Shown: positions 1 through 10,802 of the stretch, piece after piece
Layout: each line of letters starts with the position of its first letter
How positions within the stretch are numbered: position 1 is the first letter of the stretch
DNA from: Tetracentron sinense
Taxonomy: Eukaryota; Streptophyta; Magnoliopsida; Trochodendrales; Trochodendraceae
Assembly: GCA_015143295.1 (NCBI GenBank)
Contig: JABCRI010001358.1
Location: 62,001-126,000, forward strand
Direction of reading: 5' to 3'
DNA: 64,000 bases
Made by a program: the position numbers and the translations under genes
Notes under the pieces: generated by a model
The model's input: the letters and a program-made list of their open reading frames with translations, nothing else
The model's database searches: none
What the model was told of the DNA's origin: nothing

Positions 1-514
1 AAAATCAGTATACAAGCTTCTCTTATATAGATTAAGAAAGAAATGGTTGATTCCAAAACTGACACTTTAATTCCGAAATTAATCTTAATTAATTATCACT
101 AACGGGAATAAAATAGCCATAATAATTAGTGGTATGCCAAACGGTAGGTAATAAAACGGTAACCTTGTTTAGTATAATTTTTAAAAATACTAATAAGCCT
201 TCATATAAAAAAAATATTTTATTTTTAATCAAAGACTCAACTCTACTCAACCTGGCTCGGCTCAGCATGCGCGTGTGAGTTGGAGCATAGAATAGTGACA
301 ATGTGCATTGGGTGGGTAGACAACAAATTCAAAGGCCCTTGAAGACCCAAGCCTTCTTCCAACTCTCCTTCTTATAAAGATGTAAAACTTTTCATACTTT
401 TCCAATGTGGGACTAAAAGAAGTACCCAAATACAATAGACAAGTTTTTTCTCCTTTGTTTTGAATCACCAAACTTCCACCCAAAACCACAACAGAGTTCT
501 CTAAGAAGAGAGTT
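1..514. other. AT-rich sequence, nothing recognised
   Basis: No convincing coding exon, RNA gene or repeat end was recognised here. The last bases run directly into the reading frame of the WEB-like remnant, so part of this stretch could be a decayed upstream exon or intron of that gene. Confidence 0.4.
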
Positions 515-1127
515 GTGGATTCCATGCTTCAAGTCAATGAAACAAATATATCTACAATGGAAATCATAAAGACGGTAGATGAAGAAGCAAAAGAGGTCAA
601 AAATAGTAAAAGGGCCCTCAAAGAGGCTCTGAACAGAGTAGAGGCAGAGAATAGAGGGAAGCTTGTCATCGAAGAGGCTCTCCGGAAATGGAGAGCAAAG
701 CATGATCAGAAGAGACGATCGGTGTATAACTCAGCCAAATTTAATAATTCCTATCCATCTATCCATCAGAGAGATTCTCGGCTGTTGGATGTAAATAGGT
801 AGAATCTTGTAGTGATTGGTCAAAGCCTGTTGTGAGGCTGACCTTGTCGATAGGGCAAATACTGAGCAGGAAGCTGCTTCTGGTAGAGGAGTTTGAGATG
901 GGAATGCAGATGGAACACACCACTTAGGAACAAAAAGTGTCGCTGGGTCAAATGCTATTTAAAAAAAATGGGGTTCTAATTCCTCCTCAGAAGGCTGAGA
1001 AAAACGTTCACAAGCAGTCCCATGAAAAGAAGGATAAGCTCAGGTTCAACCAGTTCTCACTCTTGACTAAGCAAAGTCAGAGAAAGAAGAAGCAATCTCC
1101 ATGCCCAAGGCAACACAATGGGTAGAT
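515..1127 (+). pseudogene. C-terminal remnant of a WEB-family protein (WEAK CHLOROPLAST MOVEMENT UNDER BLUE LIGHT-like)
   Basis: WEB-family proteins are long plant coiled-coil proteins; the founding member supports light-driven chloroplast movement. The first open stretch (515-802) is charged and helical and includes EEALRKWRAKHDQKRR, matching the EQELRKWRAEHEQRRK type signature near the family C-terminus. A second stretch in another frame (about 823-1125) reads LSIGQILSRKLLL, then VSLGQMLFKKNGV and a basic tail with FSLLTKQSQRKKKQ, in the order expected of the family end. The two parts are out of frame with each other, and the second has a TAG at 925-927. No upstream exons are visible, so this is a truncated, frameshifted pseudogene rather than a working gene. 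The family call is from memory of the motif order. Confidence 0.55.
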
Positions 1128-2808
1128 AAATTGATTTTGATCATGTATTGGGTTGGATTGCGGGAATCAAGAAAAAACACCAAGAGTTTGATAATTATGC
1201 CAAAAAATTCTTTAGGAAAAAAGGTAATTTAAAACACCATGAAATGGAATTAACTCATTCCCTTAGCTATTGATAGTAAGGCATACATAAATGAACATCT
1301 AGATAGACAAAAATTGAATAAACATATACTGCAAAAACTAAAGTCATGATAAAGTTTTAATAGTAACATTTACAATTGTCTAACATGTTCATCTGATCCA
1401 ACGTTCTTAGAAGGTGAAAGCTACTCCTCCACAGTCTGAACTTTTAATATCAGCATAAGATTTATTTGAATATGTGGTGGTTATTTAAGAAATGCTAGAG
1501 AGCCCTGTACATTATGAATTTGTGGCCCTAGATATGCTAGTACACGAGTCTATTACTTAGCTAGGTAAGGTTATCTATCCACCCATGATTTAAATATCTT
1601 ACATGCCCTATTTGAATAAGTTTAAGAGCATCCAGCAACTATTTCCAATTAAAATATCTTATTTACAATTATAAATAATAATTTCATAATAGTTTATTAC
1701 ATATAACATAACATAAATTGATAGGGCTAACTTAAAATGGTTATGCTAATCAGATAGAATTGAGAAACACAATACAGGAAACCAAAGACCCTTGATTTCC
1801 CTTCACCATATTTCCTGATAACAACATTGAAGTCCTTCCCGAATTCAGAGAACTTAGAGACAAGTTAAATAAAAAAACACCTCATACTGCAGATCACAAT
1901 GAAACATAACCCCACTGGGTTGAGAGCAGGCTTACCATCATTATTTTTTAACTGTCTTCAACTAATGGAGAGAAGACAAATCGGAATATAGAGACAATAG
2001 TCAAAAAAAAAAAAACTGAATATTGGATATATCCAGTGCAGTTTTTTCTATTTCTGTTTAAGCTCTCTTGAGCTCCAAATACAATCTGAAACACCTGACA
2101 CTGCTGCTAGAAATTCGAAGAGAAAGCCCTTGACAACCTCCAAGCTCTGCAATGGATTTTTTTTTTTTTTTTGTTGCTTACGTGCAAATAAATATTCAAA
2201 TAAAAAAACAAATTATCATGTTAATTACTGATACAATGAAATGGGGAACCTTAAGTTTACATCATTGCAAATTGAAAATGAAATAAGGGTTTCTACACAT
2301 ATATGGTTGCAGGATTTCATGGTGTTAGATAAGCTTTAATATCCAAACAACCGAACATACTTCAATTCCAAGGGTGGACAACATGCGATTTCCTTAGAGA
2401 ATCGAAAAAACCCCATAATCCCTTCAGTCCAAACATAATCAAGCTTATTGTTTATTTAATTGAAATTGACAAACTTAATCACCGGTAATGGATATATCCA
2501 GCAGTCTGTTCCTCGATAACAAAAGGAAGGAACTCAGATTGTATTTCCTGCAAGTAATGTCAGCAAAATTAAATAACAGAAAATCACTCTCATACAGGAA
2601 AATTGAACACCACTCACGGATCAAACAAACTGCAAATGGGAAAAAGAACACCATGATGATTAAGAACTGTACATATATGGGGACAAGAACGGTGATGAAG
2701 GGGTTGAGGAAAGAGGAGAATTAAAAGTGACATGTGAAGACAAAATGAAGCTCAAATGGAGGCTCATGGAGGAGCCACGTGGAGACCAACCGATTTATAG
2801 TAATAGTA
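1128..2808. other. Unassigned AT-rich intergenic DNA
   Basis: Only short open frames are found (for example 2488-2724, plus strand, with no recognised domain). A poly-T run lies near 2157-2173. The stretch ends at the host side of the putative Helitron 3' terminus. Confidence 0.4.
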
Positions 2809-4164
2809 CTGGCAAATACCCCGTATGATGCACAGATAGTAACATAGACATTTAAAAAGTAAGGTGAACTTGTTGAACACTAAGTGTTAGTGAATCTTAA
2901 CCATATGTCACCTGCAAAGTAGTATTAATCGAGGATGAGCATCTAAAATATCATCCCTAGTAAAACTGAGGTAACTAAGTAGTTCAGAAACCAGAGAAAC
3001 ATGGAGGTAGAATCACCAGCAGAATTGATGGGAATGATTATAAGGATTTAAATCTTAATAACCTGCTTTGATCACACTTATGATGATAACTGAGAGAAGT
3101 AAAATATAATTTCCAATGGAATACTGATAAATTGATATTGGAATTAAATTAAACATCTAGGTAAAAGGGATCTTCATTGAACATAATGCAAATAAGTTGC
3201 AAACCAGATCTCTCTTATTACTGTAAATCATAAAAAATAAAAAATAAAAAAATTACAGAACAGAACTTAAACATAGACTCTCTCGCGCTAAATAGACACA
3301 ATACAATATTTCTTCCAATGAAGCCAAAAACTAAGCGGATAGACTGAAATAAATTTCACATACAATAAGAACTTGGCATGTGTTTTGTTGTTGGAGAAAC
3401 TGTTTCCATTAGCAATGAATTAACCATCAAAAGAATCAAAAAGCACCAGCTTACCCCATTCAAGCCCAATTCTTTTTTATTTTCATGTTTTCTATTTATA
3501 GGGATTTTTCCTTTTGTCATAGGGAATCATTCCATAAATTCTTTGGCTTGAGCCAAACTCAGGTAAGAGACGGTGTGGGTAAACAGTTTTCAACCAGAAA
3601 TTAGCCAGTCTCAGTTGATTACTTCACTTATTGCGACATTGGCCCAAGCACAAAGATAATTGACCCATCATATGGACCATTGCTATTATCAATGATTCCA
3701 TTAGTCCCACTTACTATTGAATAATCCTTCATTGATTTTTTGTTTGACTATTTTATCGGTAAAGGCAATATGATATAAATGAGCAAACACTTAAATGCTT
3801 AAAAGAATATAGGGATCAGTGTATAGAAACATACTCAAAGAGTATTAATAGACTGCAAATAACACAAAATAAATCAACCCTTGTGGGCAGAAGTTTACTG
3901 AGGTCAACATCAGTAGGCAAAAATCATGTAACCTACATACTAATAAAAACTGTAATGCAAAGCCAAATAGGCTAGCTGCATTATATTCACAAACAGGACC
4001 ACTTAATTCATCCTATCCTAACATTAGTGCCCCTCAACAAATATAAAAGTGTTTGAAGTGTAAGCACTTAATTCATCCTTCCCCTTCGACTCAATCTAGC
4101 CCAATAGAATGATCTTATTCAGAGTGTCCCCTACTGAATCCAAACTGGAAGAAGATAGCGATCT

Positions 4165-4560
4165 CTAATATTTTGCATGGTTCTTGCTTTGTTTGATATA
4201 TTCATGTTGGATTCCAAAGTGAGTTCTCATCATTTCCTCCTCTTCTGATTCTGGACTGAATATATCAATAGGATGGATCTTCTCAAAACCCAAATCCACC
4301 ATTTGAGAATTCAACTTCCTCTGAATTTGGGTACCTAGTGGTTCAAAATCCAGATTTTGAAGACCAATCGTCATTGGATATGTATCTTAACTGAGGAGTG
4401 GGACTACTCTGATTGTCAGGATATTTGTTCTGAATTTCAGATTGAGAGAGTTCCACCGTGGCTCTCAGAGCAGCAATAACATTTCTGTATTTGTTCCCTG
4501 ATTTCATTGACACTGAACTGGTTGTCCCCTTCTATCTCGAATTATCATTATCTAAGTTAG
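4165..4560 (-). pseudogene. Captured gene fragment, possibly IST1-like (ESCRT regulator)
   Basis: On the minus strand, one frame reads NVIAALRATVELSQSE, similar to the alanine-rich ARAAVELSRSES stretch after the IST1 domain of plant IST1-like proteins, which regulate the Vps4 ATPase in ESCRT sorting. A second frame (4165-4374) reads GFEKIHPIDIFSPESEEEE, also reminiscent of the acidic linker of these proteins. The two lie in different frames and no IST1 domain is present, so at most this is a broken exon piece. It lies inside a putative Helitron and in the same orientation, which fits capture. The match is short and from memory; another low-complexity protein is possible. Confidence 0.35.
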
Positions 4561-5489
4561 TTGATGGATCTGGCTCGGGCTAAAAGCAATGTCATTCTGC
4601 AAAAGTCGCATGAACATAATTAGAAATGGATTCACAGGTGATTCTCTATTAGGATAAATGAATCAAAACCCGGGTAGAATCAGAAATTCTCACCTGTAGG
4701 GCTTCATGATTCCGCTAACATCATGAAGGATTGATATCGGTTTCTTTCTACTTGGAAGAATATGGAGATAGTTCAAGAATCTGTACGAAACAGATCGATA
4801 GATTAATAAGAAGATTAAGATACCAAAATCTGTATGATGTAGTTATTACAGGTAAGTTACCTCTATAATATTAACAGAGAAGTTGAGGATTGTATGTAAA
4901 GCTCTGCTTCCTACGCATGAGCTTCTGCGTCAACATTTAGATGCTCAAATCTGACTTCAATGGTTGGAAAATCAATTCCAACTCTGAGTATATCAAGAAA
5001 CGGGAAGAATAACAGGGATACGTCAAGAAAATAAAAGGAGAATCAAAATGTGTGAAAACAACATACAGACAAGAACATCAAAAACCCAGATCAAGGAAAA
5101 TGAAGAAGTTAATTTCAGAAATATATCTTTTTTTTATCTGTTAGTCAAACTCAAAAGGAAATATGGAAAAAATATCTAAGTAGTTGGCTTAATTTAAATC
5201 TTACAAATATATCAAATCTTATGTTGTTTGATTCTTTTTTCATCAAGATGCTGAAAAACTGCCACAGATAGTCCATACCCTCTCAGATTTTCAACTGCTT
5301 CAACACCCTTTTTTTCTCAAATGGAGATTTCTTGGAGACGAATGGAGAATAGATGGGGGTTATTTGGGGAGATGTATGAGAAAGTGGGACATTAGGGAAT
5401 GAGAAAGTAGATGAAAGAGAGAGGAGAAGAGGGAGGGACGGTTTCATTAATGGGCAGGGATCTATAAGAGTAAAAGATTGATCGGGCGG

Positions 5490-6025
5490 GTGAAGGGTCC
5501 ATAGGCCTTTCTTCAGCTAGTTCCTATTCGTCTATTCGAGCTGGGCGGTGTTTCCTTGTCTCTGTTATCCCTATCTCTCACAAGAGTATCATTAATATTT
5601 TGGCATTGGGATAGCTATTCCGCCCATTTCGTCGAGCAGAACTAGTAAGACAGAAAGAAGAGGAAGAAGGTCACTTTAATAGAGTCTAGTAAGAAAGGAA
5701 AATAACTCTGCTCCATTGATTCCACTATTATTAGTGAGCAATAATGGAAATCCTTGGAACGAGCGCTTCAAACCCCTCGGGACAATGATCCCGTAAAGGA
5801 ACGGGAGCTGAGAGGTTCTCTGTGGTATCGGTTTACGACATATCAAAAACAATTGATCAAGAAGTTGGTCTAACTTCTAGGAGAGGGCTCGTAATGATCT
5901 TCTCAAAGATGACAAGGTGCTGAAATGGCCGGATAGGGGGTGACCGGGGCCTTGGGATCCGAGGACCCATTTCCGTTAATTCGGTTGGACGCCCGCTACT
6001 CCATATTGATTGCAGGAGACGACTA
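5490..6025. other. Organelle-like patch, possible mitochondrial insertion (NUMT)
   Basis: This patch is clearly richer in G+C than its AT-rich surroundings. Its style is that of plant mitochondrial non-coding DNA (for example GGGATCCGAGGACCCATTTC near 5956 and ATGATCCCGTAAAGGAACGG near 5785). No gene could be named. The call rests on composition and general resemblance only; a captured ribosomal or nuclear sequence is the alternative. Confidence 0.35.
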
Positions 6026-7010
6026 ATTTATATAATTAAACTTTCTGCTCTTCTTAGCAATTCCCAGCCCATCTACTCCTCCACCTTTGGAGGATCATGG
6101 ATCTCTTCACATTCCTACTTGAGAAAATGATCAAATGATCCAACAGACCCCATCAGATTCAGATCAAACAATCAGAAAACACAAAGCTTAAACATCTAAA
6201 AAAAAAAAAAAAAAACAAAGTAGGCAACTAACCACTCCAAACAAAACATCAGCTTGGACTCTATGCCCAGCATTGACGTTAAAATCTTGCACAACTTGGC
6301 AACCCTATATTTAAAACAAAACAAAAAAAAAAAGAAATTGGTTCTTGAAAAGATATAAAGAGATGATAAAAATCAAAAAACTAAAATAATAGATAAAGAA
6401 AATGAAGTGACAAGGGGCTACGGTGGGTACCTGAGTACCTGGTCTTTCCTCTTCACCCTATAAAACGTCATCCCTGCAATCTCTGCAACTCGGTAGATAG
6501 AGAGGGGAGGAGGAAAGGGTAATAGAGAAGGTAGAAACACATAATGGGGAAGTTACCGGAGAGAAAAGGAGAAATGGAGGAGGCGAGTTAATGGGAGAGG
6601 AAAGGAGGAAATGTGAACGTGAATGGTTTTCGTAACGTATCAGGAGACGTGTTAATGGACTGCTAGACGTTGAAACTTTCGAAGGAGATTTTTTTTTTTT
6701 TTGGTAGACTCAAAATTTTTTTTGATAGACTTTTTTTTTTATCTAACTATGTCAGGGGTTTAGGGTCAGCAGGGTTAGCACTCATGGTGGGCATCAACAG
6801 CCACACCAAAGTCTCCATTTATTAATGGGAAATTAATGAGAGAGAAAAAGGAAGAGATAAGATGTGAAAAATTGTAGGTCCCATTTATTACGATGACATG
6901 GCCTTACAAATGAAAAGAAATCATACGTGGCATCAAGAGGAAGCCTTATGTGGCATCCATAGAAACACTATAACTGTGTTTTATAGTACTAGTATAGATA
7001 GATAGATGTA

Positions 7011-8293
7011 GGGTTATTGTAAATCATCCAAGTCTATCAATAAATTTCATTTTCATCATGGTATTATAGTGGGTAGTCGACAATCTATTTTGATCTTTTT
7101 TACTGTTTACGCTTTTTTTGGCCGTGGTATCATCGCCACCCGTCTGACTTGAAATTATTTATTTATTATGTTTTTCCTGCTCACAGCCATCATCTAGTAC
7201 TTGCTAATTTGTTATAGCCAATTGTCCCAAGGTCATCTTTGATATCATCATCACCATTGTTTTTGTTGTTCAAAACTAGAGTCGAAAGTTACCATTATTG
7301 TTGCCCATACCATTCGATGCAAAGGCTCGAAAGATTTTCGAAGAATATGCTTATCATGAAAAACCTTCATTCTTTCCTTGTAAATTTTGACACTCTCGTA
7401 AGTATCATGTCGGATTTCTTCCAACTCATCCAGTTGGAGTTTGTGAAGCGAGCCTACTTTCTCCAAATTAAAGTTTAGTGTCTTTATCACCTAGTAAGCC
7501 TTGTGTTCCAATTCAACAGGCAAGTGACAAGCCCTTCCAAAGACAAGTCGATATGGAGACATTCCAATTGGGGTTTTGAAAGTGGTACGGTAAGCCCATA
7601 GCTCACCGGTTAGTCGTAACGACCAATCCTTACGATCGTTGGAGTTGCCATATTACAGTCATTGCCATCCAAACCCACTTCCCTTGGTTAATAGTATATA
7701 AAAAAAATAAAAAAAAATTGGCTTAAAGTTGATTCCAGTCGGAACCGACTCATTAGGCCTATAGAGACTTTTTCATCCTAGTTTGAGGCTCAGGCTCATT
7801 AGAGGCACATTTTTCCATGGAGGTCAACATATCAAGTCCATAGGGACATAGTTTCAACCCATAGAGGCTCAACATCTTTAGCACATAAAGGCCGGTATCC
7901 TAAACCCAAGAGGCCACTTATCTATGCCCCAACAAGGCCCATTCACTCTCTTAGTTTCACCATATTCATTTCCTCTACGGCGAAACAACCAATAATATAT
8001 AGGTTGGACGTTCATCTACGGCAAGAGACAGTACTCTATTTTTGTCAAACTCATGAAGATCTTTTGGTATTTAGGGGGGTTATTGGAGATATTATGGAGC
8101 ACAATAATAATGTGTGATGATATACATCATATTTTATCACTAGAGAGATTAGATTTGAATTTGAATGAATATTGAGTTATGATTAGATTAGGTCTATTTC
8201 CTTTCTATAAAGTCTGTCTTGTTGTCTCTATATAAACCCTATTTAGGATAATTTTAAATCATATAAGTCTATCAATAAATTCTATTTTCATCA
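7011..8293 (+). mobile_element. Non-coding LTR element (LARD/TRIM-like), 5' LTR truncated
   Basis: The stretch 8081-8293 is a 213-bp LTR starting TATTGGAGATATTA and ending TTTTCATCA, directly preceded by a purine tract (TTTAGGGGGG). The tail of the same LTR occurs at about 7011-7058, also ending TTTTCATCA. It is followed at 7059 by TGGTATTATAG, a decayed form of the TGGTATCAGAGC primer-binding site that pairs with initiator-Met tRNA. The 5' LTR is cut off on its left close to the Helitron end at 6998. The interior codes for nothing of its own. It is rich in words like AGGCCTATAGAGG and AGGCTCATTAG, and carries a foreign integrase scrap. Confidence 0.6.
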
Positions 8294-8890
8294 GGTCTTT
8301 TGAGGGGATATGCCAAATTGCAAAGAGTCCTTTCAGTGTAATAGGTATGTGACAAGTTCTAGTTAGCCAGTCATTGCATTAGTTAATATTATCCTTCTTC
8401 AATTTGCAATTGGTATAGGGAAAATCTATCATGTGCACATGAATTATTATTATTATTATTTTATTTTTTGGAAACACTAGAATTATTTGAAGGACCTAAG
8501 AAAAAATATAATGTTAAAATGAGTCAAATTTTGAGTCATCCTTTTTATGAAATCAGTCAGGATCTATAAGAAAAGACAAAGAAGAATCACATAAATGTGT
8601 ATCAAAGAGTAAGTGATTACTTGCAACAAAACAATGGGAGGAACCAAAGCAGTCTCTTAATTTCACAGGGTATACTGTATACAGTGCACAAATGAAGAGG
8701 TCTGGACCATTATAAGATAAACCCCAACAAATAAATCCTCTTATGTAGTATGAAATTTTGTAGTGTTCTTAATTAATTAGGATAGCGAGTAACATGACAT
8801 CCTAGCAAACTGTGTTTTCAAGAGAAACTTTTAACATTTGGGAAATTTATGCCAAGTAGTGCAATTTTCCTTCACTCTTCACCAAACTTA
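7070..8890. repeat. Copy A of a duplicated segment (pairs with 56050-57455)
   Basis: This segment and 56050-57455 align over the interior and 3' LTR of the small LTR element and about 600 bp of DNA beyond it (8294-8890 against 56886-57455). Because the DNA beyond the LTR is shared, this is a duplication of a larger block rather than two independent insertions. Copy A differs mainly by the integrase scrap at 7317-7650. Confidence 0.65.
7317..7650 (-). pseudogene. Athila-type Ty3/gypsy integrase C-terminal fragment
   Basis: Minus-strand translation gives the stretch typical of Athila integrases between the catalytic core and the C-terminal domain. It has a [18 protein letters not shown] type segment, then [15 protein letters not shown], then KLQLDELEEIRHDTYES and YKERMKVFHDKHILRK. 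A TAG stands where a Trp codon is usual, just after EHKAY (near 7490). Only about 110 codons survive and nothing is left of RT or RNase H. The matching segment near 56280 lacks this insert, so it is a scrap carried inside the LARD-like element. Confidence 0.7.
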
Positions 8891-10802
8891 AATTTTGACT
8901 CGGTTGACCAAGTCTGTTTAAACCTGCCTGCTCTTTGTAAAACAAAACAAAACAAAAAAATACAAAAGCCAGCGGCAACTTCTTTAGCAATGTCGCCATC
9001 CAATAGAATTGCAAAAACTAGAGGGAAAGTCATTGTTGCTCCTTGAGTTTAAGAGAAGAAGAGACAGAACGATTAGGTTTAAAAGACAAAAAAATAAATT
9101 TTCTTTGTTATATACTTCATTTATACATTTAGCTGAAATTACTTATTCCTTGTAAAGAGTCAAAACACCTTAAACTCTCTGCTACTGGCCTACAAACTTC
9201 ATATAATATTGAACATTCCCTTTAAGTAAAAAAAAAAAAAGACTTTTAGAGCCCTCTTATTTTAATCTCTTTTAACAGCCTTTTTTAACAACTGGATTGG
9301 ATGATTTAAAATAAAAACAATATTTTTCAAGTACATCTATCTAGCTAATTTTTATGGATCAATTATTTTGTACGCTGTTGGTTGGATGTCTATATAAAGG
9401 ATAAGATTTCTTTGTCACCTTTTTTTTTTATTAATTACAAAGACGAGTTTAACACTTGGTGCTTATGCACCAAGTATTATTAATTACAAAGATTTGTTTT
9501 TCTCCCTTTGAAATTGTGGTAAAGTTGGTGCTCATGCAGGGTGAAAGAATATGGGATTTATACAACATGGGTTTCTGCCACCTTTGCTTCCAAGTAAGAG
9601 AAACTTTTATCAATTCATTTCTTTCTTCGTTTAATGCAACAGGAATTCAAAATCAACCAGCAACAAGAAAAAAAAAAAAAACTGAAATAACAAGGCAATG
9701 AAGATGTAGAAGACAAGATTTATTTTGATTTTTGTTTATTTTTTTGCTAGGTAAGCAGGGACAAGTGAACAACCTAAAAGTTACAGAACAATACCTCACG
9801 GACTTAACCCAATGATAAAGGATTCTAAATGTGAAGAAGATGCAGCTGCTTTGGAATGGGTTTTCTTCCTTTCAGTGAAAACCTATCATTTTTTGGACAA
9901 CATCTGGGTTAATAGGTAGAACAACCCGCCCAGGGATTCCTAGTTTTCCAGGTTTGAGTAGCAGGGGCAGTCCAGGTTCAAGAACCACTGTTTTAGCAGG
10001 AGTTTGGGTAGGAATAAGGGGGTCTATGAAGCTTCTTCCCACAGCCAATCTGATTTATGTAAACCACTAGTCCCCTCATTCCTTCTATTTCTATGGTAGC
10101 ATTGCTAATGTGCTGGATATGATATCCGAAGAGAATTCCTCTTCCGTGTTGTGAGTCCATAAAATCCTGTGGTGGCTTCTTTGACATTGTTAGATCCTCC
10201 CACTTCATTCCTATCCCTATATCTTACACTAATTTTCTAATATTTAACAGTCCATTGGAACATTCATATGACCAGATCCTTTTGACATAATCATATAGCC
10301 CATTATCCACGCCCATCACTCACTCCATTAGCCTTAATTCCTTCCATAACCTATTCCAATTTCCAAACAAAACCCCTAATTCAACCCTACCTTTACAATA
10401 CCTAAAGACCTATTTCCCCTGCACACATACTCCAAACCTAGAACTAATTCCTATTTTATAAAACTTAAATGCTACATGCCATCGATTCCAATTCTTTAAA
10501 CCCAGTAAAACTAGACCAATAAGTCCTATACGTCCTCTTACATACTAGCCAACACCCTCAATTATTAATAAAGGCTAAAGTGTAAGGTGAGGTGTAATCC
10601 TCGAGGCTTCCTCACTTCTACATCAAAATTTATTTGAGAAAGTTTCAGAAATATTCATAGAAATAGTGAGTTCTACTCAGTCCTATAAGATAGATCAAAC
10701 CCTCTGCAAGAAAGGAAAGTGGAAGGTTGACTGTCACATATGGTTCCCATAATAATTTTTTAGTTGTTATTTTGTCTTCAGAAGTCTTTCTCTATAAGTC
10801 TA
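8891..10802. other. Unassigned intergenic DNA
   Basis: AT-rich, with no recognised gene. A perfect 9-bp-stem palindrome (ACTTGGTGC TTAT GCACCAAGT) lies at about 9452-9475. A minus-strand open stretch at 9993-10208 looks more gene-like in composition (71 codons, WEDL start, ends PYSYPNSC) but matches nothing known to me. Confidence 0.35.

Larger units (their letters stand above)
2809..6998 (-). mobile_element. Putative non-autonomous Helitron (about 4.2 kb)
   Basis: Read on the minus strand, the right end (6998) starts TCTATACTAGTACTATAA preceded by A, the usual Helitron 5' start (A|TC). The left end carries the common plant Helitron 3' signature, a GTGCATCATACGGGG-type near-palindrome, followed by CCAG and a host T at 2808-2812. 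The canonical end is CTRR, so this one is a one-base variant. No Rep/helicase coding is seen, so it would be non-autonomous. Its inside holds gene-like scraps, in keeping with Helitron gene capture. Boundaries are inferred from end motifs only. Confidence 0.5.

Noticed and set aside
7239-7490. Overlapping open frames on both strands treated as a gene
   Set aside because: Only the minus frame matches known protein (Athila integrase), and it is a short scrap with a stop, not a host gene.
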